Source: Brevibacterium ihuae (GTDB lineage: Bacteria > Actinomycetota > Actinomycetes > Actinomycetales > Brevibacteriaceae). Taken from it: 64,000 nt of DNA. Numbering within the stretch: the first letter of the stretch is position 1; each line of letters starts with the position of its first letter. A program made the position numbers and the translations under genes. The DNA is taken from positions 1,491,684 to 1,555,683 of the forward strand of contig NZ_FXWZ01000003.1 of assembly GCF_900184225.1 (NCBI RefSeq), in the 5' to 3' direction. Below are positions 24,484 to 33,502 of the stretch, in pieces. The notes under the pieces were generated by a model. The model was not told where the DNA came from. It saw only the letters and a program-made list of their open reading frames with translations, and did not search any database.

Positions 24484-25743
24484 TCAGCGGTCGAGGTGGC
24501 CTGCGACGAGGCGCTCGGCGACCCCGGTGAAGAGCCGGACGCCGGCGCACAGGTCCTCGTCCGTCGTGTACTCGCCCTCGTTGTGGGAGATGCCGTCGAC
24601 GCTCGGGACGAAGAGCATGACCGAGGGGACGACGTCCTTGACGTTCGTCGAATCGTGGCCGGCGATCGTCATCATCGGCCGGTGGCTGAGCCCGAGCTCG
24701 TCGGCCACCTCGCGCGCGAGCTCGACCCCGCGGGGATCGTAGGGGAGCAGCCCCCACGAGTGCGCGGTGTCCTTCTCGATCCGGACGTCGGCGAGCTTCT
24801 CGATCTCCGCGATCCGCTCGTGGAGCAGGGCGTCGGCCTGCTCCACGAGCGACTCGTCCGGGGAGCGCATGTCGAGGTGGAGGCGCACCTCGCGGGCGAC
24901 GACCACCGGGGAGTTCGGCAGGATGACCATCTGCCCCACCGAGGTGTGCATGTCGGGGCCGAACCGGTCGGCGAGCTCGCGGGCGGCGACGACGAGGTGC
25001 GAGGCGCCGAGCAGCGCGTCGTGCCGGTCGGAGATCACCGTGGAGCCGGTGTGGGACTGGTCCCCGGTGACGATGAGGTGGTACTTCTGCGCGGCCCATG
25101 TCGCTTCGACGAGCCCGATCGTCACCCCCTCCTCGTCGAGGTGCCGGCCCTGCTCGATGTGGATCTCGGCGTAGGCTGCGGCCTCGGGGCCCTCGCCGGT
25201 GCCGAGCGAACCGCCCGCTTCGAGCGCCTCGGCGACGCTCACCCCCGCGAGGTCGACGGTCTTGAGGACGGCGTCGGCGTCGAGCTTGCCGGTGTAGACG
25301 CCCGACCCCATCATCGAGGGCTGGAACCGGGACCCCTCCTCGTTGAACCAGTTGACGACCGCGATGTTGTGCCGCGGCGTCTCCCCGGTCTCCTCGATCC
25401 GGCGCACCACGCGCCAGGCGGCCTGCGCGGCGGCGAGCACCCCGTACGCGCCGTCGAACTTCCCGCCGAGCGGCTGCGAGTCGAGGTGCGAGCCGAGCAT
25501 GACGTACGGTGCGCCCGGCGTCCAGGTGAAGAGGCCGAACTGGTTCCCGACCCGGTCGAACTCGACGGTGAAGCCGCGCTCGGTGAGCCAGCGCGTGAGC
25601 CACGCGCGCTGCTCGACGTCCGGAGCGGTGAGCGCCTCGCGGTCGACGCCTCCGCGGGGCGTCTCCCCGAACCGGGAGAGCTCCCGGAAATCGGCGAGCA
25701 CCTCGGCATCGAGCTGGTCGGCGGTGAGCTGCGAGTAGGGCAT
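24484..25743 (-). CDS. M20-family Zn amidohydrolase (beta-ureidopropionase/N-carbamoyl-amino-acid hydrolase type)
   Basis: 419 residues. Hydrolyses an N-carbamoyl (ureido) group, releasing ammonia and carbon dioxide. Metal-site motifs are MLGSHLDSQPLGGKFDGAYG (His/Asp), NWFNEEGSRFQPS (Glu-Glu) and IHIEQGRHLDEEG. The late block MTIAGHDSTNVKDVVPSVMLF and GISHNEGEYT give the remaining ligands. This is the allantoate/ureidopropionate/carbamoyl-amino-acid group; the exact substrate is not decidable. It lies 90 nt behind the ThDP enzyme on the same strand, probably one transcript, and is convergent with the aminotransferase. Confidence 0.87.
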   Translation of the reverse strand: MPYSQLTADQLDAEVLADFRELSRFGETPRGGVDREALTAPDVEQRAWLTRWLTERGFTVEFDRVGNQFGLFTWTPGAPYVMLGSHLDSQPLGGKFDGAYGVLAAAQAAWRVVRRIEETGETPRHNIAVVNWFNEEGSRFQPSMMGSGVYTGKLDADAVLKTVDLAGVSVAEALEAGGSLGTGEGPEAAAYAEIHIEQGRHLDEEGVTIGLVEATWAAQKYHLIVTGDQSHTGSTVISDRHDALLGASHLVVAARELADRFGPDMHTSVGQMVILPNSPVVVAREVRLHLDMRSPDESLVEQADALLHERIAEIEKLADVRIEKDTAHSWGLLPYDPRGVELAREVADELGLSHRPMMTIAGHDSTNVKDVVPSVMLFVPSVDGISHNEGEYTTDEDLCAGVRLFTGVAERLVAGHLDR

Positions 25744-25833
25744 GGCTGACTCCTTCGGATCGGCTGCGGTGACCGGGTGGGACCGGCCGCCGCCGCGGAG
25801 CCGACGGGCGACCCCGCGGGCGGCGGCGGACGA

Positions 25834-27621
25834 TCAGGGGCGGCTGGTGCGGATGTCCGGGTCGGTGATGCAGTGGACGATCGCCGGGCCGTCATGGGCG
25901 AGGGCCTCGGCGAAGGCCTGGGCGAAGTCCGCGGTGCGCTCGACCCGGACGCCGAATCCGCCGAACGAGCGGGCCCACGCGGCGAAGTCCGGGTTGCCGA
26001 GCGTCGTGCCGGAGGGCCGGCCCGGGTACTCGCGCTCCTGGTGGGCGACGATCGTGCCGTAGCGGGAGTTGTCGTTGATGACGATCGTGAGGTTCGCGCC
26101 CTCGTTCACCGCGGTGGAGAACTCCTGGCCGTTCATCATGAAGCACCCGTCGCCGGCGATGGAGAACACGGTGCGCTCCGGGTGGACGAGTGCGGCGGCG
26201 ACGGTGGCCGGGACGCCGAACCCCATCGAGCCGTTGCGCGGTCCCAGGGCCGACGGGAATCGATGGACGGGGAGGAACCGGGCCGCCCAGCCGGTGTGGT
26301 TCCCGGCGCCGTAGGCGATGATCGCGTCCGCGGGCAGCTGCTCGGCGATCGACCCGAATGCGAGGTCCATGTCGACGTACTCGCGCTCGCCGTCGCCCGC
26401 CGAGCCCTCGGCGGCCTCTGCGGAGTCTGCCGGCGGCCGGGGGACGCGCCAGTTGAGGAACGCCTCCCGGGTCTCCGCGATCCAGGCGGGCGCCTCGGCC
26501 CCGGAGCCGGGGGATGCCGAACCCGCCTCGGCTCCGGCGCCCGCCGCGGCGGATTCCGCGACGGCGGCGCCGAACGCCCGGGTCGTCGACACGATGAGCC
26601 GGTCGAGCGGCCCGAAGTGACCGCGTGCGCCGGGGTCGCGTGAGATGACGATCGTCGTGTCCGGGGAGCAGCCGAGCTCGTAGGAGTTCGTCATGATGTC
26701 GGTGCGGGCGCAGCCGAGGAAGATGTGGAGGTCGGCCGCATCGAAGACCTCGCGGCTCACCGGTGCGGACCCGATCCCCAGCGCCCCGAGGTAGTGCGGG
26801 TGTGCGTGGTCGATCCCGTCGTAGGCCCGGAAGTCGGCGAAGATCCCGACGCCGCGGTCGGCCGCCCAGTCGGCGACCGCCGCCGAGGTGTCCGCGTCCC
26901 ACATCTCGCCCCCGGTGACGAGGACCGGGCGCCGGGCTGCGGCGATCGCTGCGTCGATCGCCGCGAGGTCGGCGGGGCTCGGACCGGGTTCGGGCACCGG
27001 GCGCGGGGGGACGACGGCGCCGTCGACCTCGACGAGCTGGGTGTCCTCGGGCAGGCCGACGATCACCGGGCCGGGGCGCCCGGAAGCGGCGGTGTGCATG
27101 GCATCGGCGACGATGCGGGCGGCGGAGCCGGGATCGTCGAGCGTGAGGACCTTCTTCGCCGTCGATCCGAACCACCCGGCGAGGTCGAACTCCTGGAACG
27201 CCTCGCGGCCGCGCACCTCGGTGGGGACGAGGCCGACGAAGACGACGAGCGGAGTGGCGTCCTGGTAGGCGTTGTGGATGGCGACCATGACGTTCGAGGC
27301 GCCCGGTCCGCGGGTGACCATCGCGATGCCCGGTCGGCCGGTGAGACGGCCCTCGGCGACCGCCATGTAGCCGGCGCCGCCCTCCTGCCGGCACACGATG
27401 GTGCGGATCGGGGAGTCGTGGAGCCCGTCGAGCACATCGAGGTACGACTCGCCGGGGACGCAGTAGATCCTCTCGACCCCGTGGGCCTCGAGCTCGCGGA
27501 CGATGAGGTGGCCCGCCGAGCACGGGCCGGTGCCCGCGGTGGCGGGAGCGGTGGAGTCCGTGCCTGCGGAGGGCGAGGGGGCGGGGGCTGCGGGATCGGT
27601 GGATGCGGCGTCGACGCTCAT
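25834..27621 (-). CDS. Thiamine-diphosphate-dependent enzyme, acetolactate-synthase-like
   Basis: 595 residues from the ATG at 27621. Three-domain ThDP enzyme. The PYR-domain catalytic Glu is in VCRQEGGAGYMAVAEGR and the central FAD/CoA-like domain follows. The PP-domain has the ThDP motif GDG-(about 25)-N as IAGDGCFMMNGQEFSTAV ... TIVINDNSRYG. Two Ala/Gly/Ser-rich insertions (residues 1-35 and about 345-375) are unlike biosynthetic IlvB. No ilvN-type regulatory subunit is adjacent, so a catabolic role (oxalyl-CoA, sulfopyruvate or glyoxylate-type decarboxylase/carboligase) is more likely than valine synthesis. Probably the first gene of a two-gene operon with the amidohydrolase. Confidence 0.8.
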   Translation of the reverse strand: MSVDAASTDPAAPAPSPSAGTDSTAPATAGTGPCSAGHLIVRELEAHGVERIYCVPGESYLDVLDGLHDSPIRTIVCRQEGGAGYMAVAEGRLTGRPGIAMVTRGPGASNVMVAIHNAYQDATPLVVFVGLVPTEVRGREAFQEFDLAGWFGSTAKKVLTLDDPGSAARIVADAMHTAASGRPGPVIVGLPEDTQLVEVDGAVVPPRPVPEPGPSPADLAAIDAAIAAARRPVLVTGGEMWDADTSAAVADWAADRGVGIFADFRAYDGIDHAHPHYLGALGIGSAPVSREVFDAADLHIFLGCARTDIMTNSYELGCSPDTTIVISRDPGARGHFGPLDRLIVSTTRAFGAAVAESAAAGAGAEAGSASPGSGAEAPAWIAETREAFLNWRVPRPPADSAEAAEGSAGDGEREYVDMDLAFGSIAEQLPADAIIAYGAGNHTGWAARFLPVHRFPSALGPRNGSMGFGVPATVAAALVHPERTVFSIAGDGCFMMNGQEFSTAVNEGANLTIVINDNSRYGTIVAHQEREYPGRPSGTTLGNPDFAAWARSFGGFGVRVERTADFAQAFAEALAHDGPAIVHCITDPDIRTSRP

Positions 27622-27676
27622 GCCCTCACTCTAACCATGAACACGCTTCCAAGGTGAGGGGCGTCACACCCGCGTC

Positions 27677-28264
27677 TCAGTCCCGCCGGACGAAATCGGC
27701 GATCTCGCCGAGGTGGGCGGCGGTGAGGCATTCGCGGGCCGAGGTGCGGATGAGGAGCGCGTCATCGACGGGGAGGGAGGCGGCGAGCTCCGCGCGGTCC
27801 GCCTCGGATGCGGGCAGGTGGTCGTCGATCCAGAGCACGCGCCCCGTCTCCCCGTCCGAGCCGCGGGCGTGCTCGGCGAGGTGGTCCCGCACTGCCTGCT
27901 CCTTGCCGTGGAAGATCGTCGGCCCGCGGTCCATGACCGGCAGCCACGGGCTCTCCGGCAGCCCGAGCGCCCGGAACAGGAAGGGGGCGTCGTGCTCCCA
28001 CGACGAGGCGGTGGTCACCGCGACGCCGGGCGACCGGAGGATGTCGGCGAGGCCGGCGATGATCGCCTCGGAGTAGGCGACGGGCACGAAGCGTCCGTCG
28101 GCCACCCGCACGTCGCGGGCGGTGAAGTCACGCGGGAACGGCGGGGAGGGCTCGGTGACGAGCACCCCGTCGATGTCGAGGAAGATGTGCACGCCGGTGC
28201 TCGCGCTCCCGCTGCCGGAGGCGGGAGCGTCCGCTCCGGTCATCTGCCGGGTGGCCGGATCCAC
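27677..28264 (-). CDS. HAD-like hydrolase/phosphatase domain protein
   Basis: 195 residues if started at the GTG at 28264, which is 3 nt after the previous stop; the ATG at 28243 (MTGADAPASG) is an alternative. Motif I is HIFLDIDGVLVTE (D-x-D). The middle TTASSWEHDAPFLFRALGL resembles motif II with Ser/Thr, and VLWIDDHLPASE supplies the late acidic motif. Proteins of this group are often called secreted-peptide or HAD-superfamily hydrolases; the substrate is unknown. Probably co-transcribed with the small gene upstream. Confidence 0.72.
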   Translation of the reverse strand: MDPATRQMTGADAPASGSGSASTGVHIFLDIDGVLVTEPSPPFPRDFTARDVRVADGRFVPVAYSEAIIAGLADILRSPGVAVTTASSWEHDAPFLFRALGLPESPWLPVMDRGPTIFHGKEQAVRDHLAEHARGSDGETGRVLWIDDHLPASEADRAELAASLPVDDALLIRTSARECLTAAHLGEIADFVRRD

Positions 28265-28267
28265 CGG

Positions 28268-28531
28268 TCAGCGGGTCGGCGAATCGGGGTGGTTCGGCGA
28301 GGCGGGGTTCTCCATGATGACGGTGTTGCCGTCCTCATCGGTGATGAGCGTGTCGCCGTGCGCCGCAGCGACCGCGCGGGGGTCGGGATTCGCCTCGACG
28401 TAGCCGCCGCGCTTGTCCTCGGCGCGGTCCGCGGGGCCGAGCACGTCCTTGGCCGCCTCGTTGACCTTGTCGAGTCCGGAGTTGCCGCTGCTCTCGGCGG
28501 GATCGGTGGTCCTGTGCTGGTCTTTCGACAT
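28268..28531 (-). CDS. Small polar hypothetical protein
   Basis: 87 residues from the ATG at 28531: MSKDQHRTTDPAESSGNSGL. Rich in Asp, Glu, Pro and Asn, no hydrophobic segment, likely flexible. A short ordered part may be LDKVNEAAKDVLGPADRAED. Function unknown. It directly precedes the HAD-like gene. Confidence 0.65.
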   Translation of the reverse strand: MSKDQHRTTDPAESSGNSGLDKVNEAAKDVLGPADRAEDKRGGYVEANPDPRAVAAAHGDTLITDEDGNTVIMENPASPNHPDSPTR

Positions 28532-28685
28532 GTGCGTCTCCCATCGTGGCTGGTGCACCTGAGATCCCAGCCTACTCCACGCACGGCAAGGCGTCCTGCC
28601 GGTCGGGGCGCATCGGCCGGGGAGCGGACCGGACCACGGGCAACGAGTCGCACCGGGCCGGGACGTCGGGGCGACCGCGCCCGGC

Positions 28686-29543
28686 TCACCCCGTGGGGTG
28701 GAGCACCCGGTGGAGGAACTCGCGCGTGCGGTCCTGCTGCGGATCGCCGATCACCTGGGCGGCGGGGCCCTCTTCGACGACGACGCCGTCGGCCATGAAC
28801 ACCACCCGGTCGGCGACGTCGCGGGCGAACGCCATCTCGTGGGTGACGACGATCATCGTCATGCCCTCGTCGGCGAGCGAACGCATGACGTTGAGGACGT
28901 CGCCCACGAGCTCGGGATCGAGCGCCGAGGTGGGCTCGTCGAACAGCATGACGTCGGGGTCCATCGACAGGGCGCGGGCGATCGCGGCGCGCTGCTGCTG
29001 GCCGCCGGACAGCGAGGCCGGAGACGCATCGAGCTTCTCGATGAGACCGACCCGCTCGAGGTTGTGCTCCGCGACGCGGTCGGCCTCGGACTTCGAGCGC
29101 TTGAGGACCTTGCGCTGGGCGACGGTGAGGTTCTCCCGGACGCTGAGGTGGGAGAACAGGTTGAAGCTCTGGAACACCATGCCGATCCGCGTGCGGGCGG
29201 CGTCGATGTCGATGTCAGGATCGGTCATGCACTGCCCGTCGACGACGATCTCGCCGGCGGTCGGGACTTCGAGGAGGTTGATGCACCGCAGGAGGGTCGA
29301 CTTGCCGCTGCCGGAGGGGCCGATGATGCAGACGACCTCGCCGCGGTGGATCTCGCCGTTGATGTCGCTGAGGACCTCGTTGTCGCCGAAGGCCTTCTTG
29401 AGGTTGGTGATGCGGACGATGGGCTCCCCGGTGCGATCGACCTGTCGGCGGGCCGTCTTCGGGGCGCCGGGGGCAGGGGAGCCGGATGCGGGTGCGCCGG
29501 TCGCGGCGGTCGAGCCTGCGGGTTCGCCGGTGGGCGTGCTCAT
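28686..29543 (-). CDS. Polar amino-acid ABC transporter, ATP-binding protein
   Basis: 285 residues from the ATG at 29543, with an extra Ala/Gly/Pro-rich head of about 40 residues. Walker [11 protein letters not shown]-loop VFQSFNLF, signature LSGGQQQR, Walker [15 protein letters not shown] and switch His in [10 protein letters not shown] are all present. The [19 protein letters not shown] pattern is that of the GlnQ/HisP group. Third gene of the binding protein-permease-ATPase operon; it starts 17 nt after the permease stop. Confidence 0.95.
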   Translation of the reverse strand: MSTPTGEPAGSTAATGAPASGSPAPGAPKTARRQVDRTGEPIVRITNLKKAFGDNEVLSDINGEIHRGEVVCIIGPSGSGKSTLLRCINLLEVPTAGEIVVDGQCMTDPDIDIDAARTRIGMVFQSFNLFSHLSVRENLTVAQRKVLKRSKSEADRVAEHNLERVGLIEKLDASPASLSGGQQQRAAIARALSMDPDVMLFDEPTSALDPELVGDVLNVMRSLADEGMTMIVVTHEMAFARDVADRVVFMADGVVVEEGPAAQVIGDPQQDRTREFLHRVLHPTG

Positions 29544-29560
29544 GAGGATTCCTCTCAGGC

Positions 29561-30457
29561 TCAGCTCTTCGATCCCACGGCGCCGAACTTCCGTTCGAGC
29601 ACCCGGGACAGGAAGGACAGCGGGATGGTGATGACGAGGTAGCACAGCGCGATGACGATGAACGGCGTCAGGCTCGCGGAGTTGACGATCTCCGCGCGGG
29701 CGAGCGCGGCGAGCTCGCGCCCGCCCACGGCCGAGCCGAGGATGTAGGCGAGCGAGGAGTCCTTCGTCAGCAGGATGAGCTCGTTCGTCAGCGGCGGCAG
29801 GATGATGCGGAAGGCCTGCGGCAGGACGATCGTCACCATCGCGCGCGAGGACGACATGCCGAGCGAGCGGGCGGCCTCGACCTGGCCCTTGGGCACGGCC
29901 TGGATACCGGCGCGGATCGTCTCGGCCATGTACGCGCTCGACACGAGTCCGAGCGCAATCATGATGACGACGAGCTTGCTCAGGCCCATGCCGGGGAACG
30001 CGACCGGCAGGCCGAAGCCCATGACGAGGAACACGACGAGGGCGGGCAGCCCGCGGAAGAACTCGATGTAGATCGCGGAGATCCAGCGGTACGGAGCGAC
30101 CGAGGACAGGCGCATGAGCGCGAGGACGATCGCGAGCGCCAGGCCGAGGGCGAACCCGAGGACGGTGAAGAGGACGGTGTTCTTCAGTGCGACGGTGATG
30201 ACCTCGGGGAACATGCCCGCGGCGACCTCGAAGTCGAGGAACGTGTCCGCGAGCTGACCCCAGTCGGCGGCGATGATGACGATCGCGAGCACGATGAGGA
30301 GGATCGCGTACTGGATGCCGCGGGAGATCTTCGCCTTCTTGCGCTTGCTCATCCCGGGTTTGACGGCCGGTGCGGGCGGGATGCCCGGGGTCGAGGAGCT
30401 GCGGGCGTCGACCGCCGAGGTGCTGGTCCCGGATCCCGGGGAACTGTCCTGGGTCAC
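29561..30457 (-). CDS. Polar amino-acid ABC transporter permease
   Basis: 298 residues with a 48-residue polar head, then about five to six membrane helices. The HisMQ-type region [19 protein letters not shown] and the EAA loop [21 protein letters not shown] mark an inner-membrane permease that contacts the ATPase. Only one permease gene is present, so it would form a homodimer. It follows the binding-protein gene after a strong stem-loop. Confidence 0.93.
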   Translation of the reverse strand: MTQDSSPGSGTSTSAVDARSSSTPGIPPAPAVKPGMSKRKKAKISRGIQYAILLIVLAIVIIAADWGQLADTFLDFEVAAGMFPEVITVALKNTVLFTVLGFALGLALAIVLALMRLSSVAPYRWISAIYIEFFRGLPALVVFLVMGFGLPVAFPGMGLSKLVVIMIALGLVSSAYMAETIRAGIQAVPKGQVEAARSLGMSSSRAMVTIVLPQAFRIILPPLTNELILLTKDSSLAYILGSAVGGRELAALARAEIVNSASLTPFIVIALCYLVITIPLSFLSRVLERKFGAVGSKS

Positions 30458-30526
30458 GATTCACCCTTCTCGGTGCGATGGATCCCGCCCGGGTGCGGTT
30501 CGTGGCGCGGGACCGGGCGGGGCAGG

Positions 30527-30571
30527 GCCGTCGCCGATGCCGGGAGCGGGGAAGCGGGCATCGGCGACGGC
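30527..30571 (-). promoter_or_regulatory. Perfect 15-bp stem-loop inside the amino-acid ABC operon
   Basis: GCCGTCGCCGATGCC pairs exactly with GGCATCGGCGACGGC around a 15-nt loop. It lies between the binding-protein stop and the permease start. Such intercistronic hairpins in ABC operons often protect the binding-protein mRNA or attenuate read-through, which would give more binding protein than permease. Confidence 0.75.
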
Positions 30572-30580
30572 GGCTGCGGG

Positions 30581-31387
30581 TCAGTTGGCCGGGGCGGCGC
30601 CGAACCACTCCTCGTAGATCGAGTCGTAGGTGCCGTCCTCCTTCGCAGCGCTGACGACCTCATTGACCTTGTCGATGAGCGCGGTGTTGTCCTTCTTCGC
30701 GGCGATGCCGTACTCCTCGCCGGTCTCGATGTCGAACTGGACGGCGTAGTCGGGGTTCTCCTTGGCGAAGTCGTAGAGCACGCCGTTGTCGTTGATGACG
30801 GCCTCGACGTCGCCGTTCTGGAGGGCCTGGAGCGACAGCGGGAGATCCTCGTAGGTGATGATCTCCGCGTCGGAGAGGTTCTCCTCCGCGTACTGCAGGC
30901 CGGTGGTGCCGGTCTGTGCCGCGATCGGCACACCCGCGAGCCCCGCCTCGTCGGCGATGTTCGCATCGGCCTTCGCGACGACGGCCTGGTTGGCGTCGAA
31001 GTAGCCCTCGGAGAACTCGATGACCTCGGCGCGCTCCTCGGTGATCGTCATCCCGGCGGCCGCGAGGTCGCACTCGCCGGTGTTGAACGCTGCTCCGGTG
31101 GTGATCGTCTCGAAGGGAGTGTTGACGATCTCCTGCTCGACGCCGAGCTCCTCGGCGACGAGATCGACGAGGTCGACGTCGAAGCCGACGACGTCGCCGT
31201 CGCGCTCGAACTGGAACGGCTGGTAGGACAGGTGGGTGCAGACCTTGAGCTTCCCCTCCTCGAGGAGAGGGATGCCGCCCTCACCGGTGGCGGCGGGCTC
31301 GGATTCCGATCCCCCGCCGCCGCAGGCGGTGAGGGTGAGAGCGAGTGCGGCGGGAAGTGCCAGGGCGGCTGTCAGGCGTCGGTTCAC
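30581..31387 (-). CDS. Polar amino-acid ABC transporter substrate-binding lipoprotein
   Basis: 268 residues from a GTG at 31387 with GAGGAG upstream. Type II signal peptide with lipobox LTAC ([12 protein letters not shown]). The SBP_bac_3 fold is clear: [53 protein letters not shown] and the two-lobe hinge [18 protein letters not shown]. It sits outside the membrane and delivers a polar amino acid (glutamate, glutamine or cystine type). First gene of the operon. Confidence 0.94.
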   Translation of the reverse strand: MNRRLTAALALPAALALTLTACGGGGSESEPAATGEGGIPLLEEGKLKVCTHLSYQPFQFERDGDVVGFDVDLVDLVAEELGVEQEIVNTPFETITTGAAFNTGECDLAAAGMTITEERAEVIEFSEGYFDANQAVVAKADANIADEAGLAGVPIAAQTGTTGLQYAEENLSDAEIITYEDLPLSLQALQNGDVEAVINDNGVLYDFAKENPDYAVQFDIETGEEYGIAAKKDNTALIDKVNEVVSAAKEDGTYDSIYEEWFGAAPAN

Positions 31388-31424
31388 GGTGTCTCCTCGT
31401 CGTGTGGGCGGCCGGGCGGCCGGT

Positions 31425-31442
31425 GCCGATCGTGCGATCGGC
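31425..31442. promoter_or_regulatory. Palindrome GCCGATCG-TG-CGATCGGC in the leader of the amino-acid ABC operon
   Basis: Perfect 8-bp arms with a 2-bp centre, 37 nt before the GTG. It could be a repressor operator or a small hairpin in the leader. Confidence 0.5.
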
Positions 31443-31539
31443 GGGTGGCTGTGCGGCCGGTATGGGGAGAAAATACTCCTCCGGACCGTGACCCGCCCCC
31501 GCGCGAGGCCGCCTCACGGGAAATCGTGTCCGTTTCGTT

Positions 31540-31553
31540 GTGACCCGGGTCAC
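31540..31553. promoter_or_regulatory. 14-bp perfect palindrome GTGACCCGGGTCAC
   Basis: Lies in the 268-nt gap between the OpuC binding-protein stop and the amino-acid ABC operon. It may be an operator for the latter. The rest of that gap holds no gene that I can see. Confidence 0.45.
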
Positions 31554-31655
31554 TCCGCGGCACCGTGTCCCGTCGGCCGCGCGCCATCGGGTCGGCGCCC
31601 CGGGGGCAGGTGATCCCGGCGGCCTCGGTCCGCTCAGGCGGCGTCCTCGGCGCGC

Positions 31656-32645
31656 TCAGGCGGCGGGGTCGGTGATGAGGCCCTCGGAGACCATCCAGTC
31701 GAAGGCGACGTCCGCCGGCTCCTCGCCCTCGACGTCGACGCGGAGGTTGAGCTGGCGCATGACCTCGTTCGTCAGCCGATCGCCGAAGGAGTCGAGGATC
31801 TCCTTGTATTCCGGATGGTTGTCGAGGGAGTCGGCGTGGAACGTCGGCGCGGCGTTGTAGGCCGGGAAGAACTGGCGGTCGTCCTCGAGCACGGTGAGTT
31901 CGAGGGCATCGATCCGTCCATCGGTGGTGTAGACCTCGCCGAAGTTGCAGTCGCCTTCCGCCGTGGCGGCGTAGATCGCTCCGACGTCGTAGACGCCGAT
32001 CTGGTCGTCCGGCACGCCCTCGGAGCCGCCGCGCGGCATCTCGTAGTGCTCGAGCATCGGATTCATCCCGTCGACGCGCGAATTGAACTCCGCATCGACG
32101 CAGAAGGTGCGGTCCTCGACCGGGAGCTCGGTGATCTGGGACAGCGTCGAGATCCCGCCGAGCGCCTCCCACTGCTCCGGTCCGACGGCGAAGGCGTAGG
32201 TGTTGTTCAGCGGCATCGGCGCGCCCCACGTCACCCCGTTCTCGGCATCGATCTCGGACACGGCCTCCCACATCTCCTGCGGGTCGGGGATGCTCTCCTC
32301 CTGGCCCAGGTAGGTCAGCCATGCCGTGCCGGTGTATTCGTAGCCGACATCCGCACCGCCGGATTCGATGAGCTGGCGCGAGGGCTGGGAGCCGGGGACG
32401 TTCGTCAGGTCGACGACCTCGTAGCCGGCCGCCTCGGCGGCGAGGACCGCGATCTTGCCGAGGATGAGCTGCTCGGTGAACGACTTCGAGGTCACGGTGA
32501 TCGGGTCGGCGTCCTCGGCACCGGGCACCGGTTCGATGGTGCCGGGCTCCACGGCGGGGACGAACGACGCTGCCGGCTGCAGGCCGCACCCGGTGAGGGC
32601 GAGGGCTGCGGCGGCGAGGGCGGCGGAGAGCGGAAGGCGCTTCAT
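31656..32645 (-). CDS. opuCC: Osmoprotectant ABC transporter substrate-binding lipoprotein
   Basis: 329 residues from the ATG at 32645. Signal peptide MKRLPLSAALAAAALALTGC ends in lipobox LTGC. The OpuAC/ProX-type fold is seen in ITVTSKSFTEQLILGKIAVL, NVPGSQPSRQLIESGGADV, YEYTGTAWLTYLG and NNTYAFAVGPEQ. It binds glycine betaine, choline or carnitine outside the membrane. Last gene of the four-gene OpuC-type operon, 2 nt behind the second permease. Confidence 0.93.
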   Translation of the reverse strand: MKRLPLSAALAAAALALTGCGLQPAASFVPAVEPGTIEPVPGAEDADPITVTSKSFTEQLILGKIAVLAAEAAGYEVVDLTNVPGSQPSRQLIESGGADVGYEYTGTAWLTYLGQEESIPDPQEMWEAVSEIDAENGVTWGAPMPLNNTYAFAVGPEQWEALGGISTLSQITELPVEDRTFCVDAEFNSRVDGMNPMLEHYEMPRGGSEGVPDDQIGVYDVGAIYAATAEGDCNFGEVYTTDGRIDALELTVLEDDRQFFPAYNAAPTFHADSLDNHPEYKEILDSFGDRLTNEVMRQLNLRVDVEGEEPADVAFDWMVSEGLITDPAA

Positions 32646-32647
32646 GC

Positions 32648-33502
32648 TCACAGTCCTTTCGGCCGGGCGAAGTACTCGACGACGCGACCCAGCCAGTCGA
32701 TGACGAGCGCGAGGAGCGCGACGATGAGGGAGCCGGAGACGAGCACGGTCGTGAGGTTGAGGTTGACGCCGGTGGTGATGAGCACCCCGAGCCCGCCGCC
32801 GTTGATGAAAGTCGCGAGCGTCGCGGTGCCGACGAGGAGGACGAGCGCGGTGCGGATGCCGGCGAGCATGAGCGGCACGGCGAGCGGCAGCTCCACGCGG
32901 AACAGCACTGCGGTCGCACTCATCCCCATGCCGCGACCGGCCTCGATGAGGCTGTCGTCGACCTGGGTGAGTCCGACCATGGTGTTGCGGAGCACGGGCA
33001 GCACCGCGTAGAGGACGAGCGAGACGATCGCGGCCCAGAACCCGAAGCCCAGCCAGAACGCGAGGAGCACGATGAGACCGATCGCCGGCGCGGCCTGACC
33101 GATGTTCGCCACCGTCATCACCGGTCCGGTGAGGAACCGGAGGGCGGGGCGGGTGAGGAGGATGCCGAGCGGGATCGCGATGGCGAGGACGATGAGCGCC
33201 GACACCGCGGTGAGGGCGAGGTGCTCGAGCGTGTAGCCCCACAGGGTCGCGGGGTTGAGGGTGCCGAGCTCGGTCTCCGTGAGATCGGCGGTGACGAGCC
33301 AGATGACGAGCGCGGCGAAGACCACGGCGATGCCGAGGATCTGGAAGATCAGCGCGCGACGCTCCCCGGCCCGCTCGACCTCCCGGGCGTTCCGGGGACG
33401 CGAGGCCCCCGTCGCGGTGCCCTGAAGCGGTGCTCCCGGTGCGGCGTGCTCCGCGGTGCAGGAGTCGGTGGTGCGGGAGTCGGCGGTGCCCGGCCGGCTC
33501 AT
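32648..33502 (-). CDS. opuCD: Osmoprotectant ABC transporter permease (second)
   Basis: 284 residues from the ATG at 33502, overlapping the ATPase stop as TGATG. A 50-residue polar head is followed by about six helices. The permease loop with EAGRGMGMSATAVLFRVELP is the EAA-type contact for the ATPase. The helices FLTGPVMTVANIGQAAPAIG and LPVLRNTMVGLTQVDDSLI match OpuCB/OpuCD. It partners with the permease at 34748. Confidence 0.92.
   Translation of the reverse strand: MSRPGTADSRTTDSCTAEHAAPGAPLQGTATGASRPRNAREVERAGERRALIFQILGIAVVFAALVIWLVTADLTETELGTLNPATLWGYTLEHLALTAVSALIVLAIAIPLGILLTRPALRFLTGPVMTVANIGQAAPAIGLIVLLAFWLGFGFWAAIVSLVLYAVLPVLRNTMVGLTQVDDSLIEAGRGMGMSATAVLFRVELPLAVPLMLAGIRTALVLLVGTATLATFINGGGLGVLITTGVNLNLTTVLVSGSLIVALLALVIDWLGRVVEYFARPKGL

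Noticed and set aside
31540-31560. GlnR site before the amino-acid ABC operon
   Set aside because: A GTCAC and a GAAAC-type half are present, but the spacing is 3 nt instead of about 6, so the match fails.
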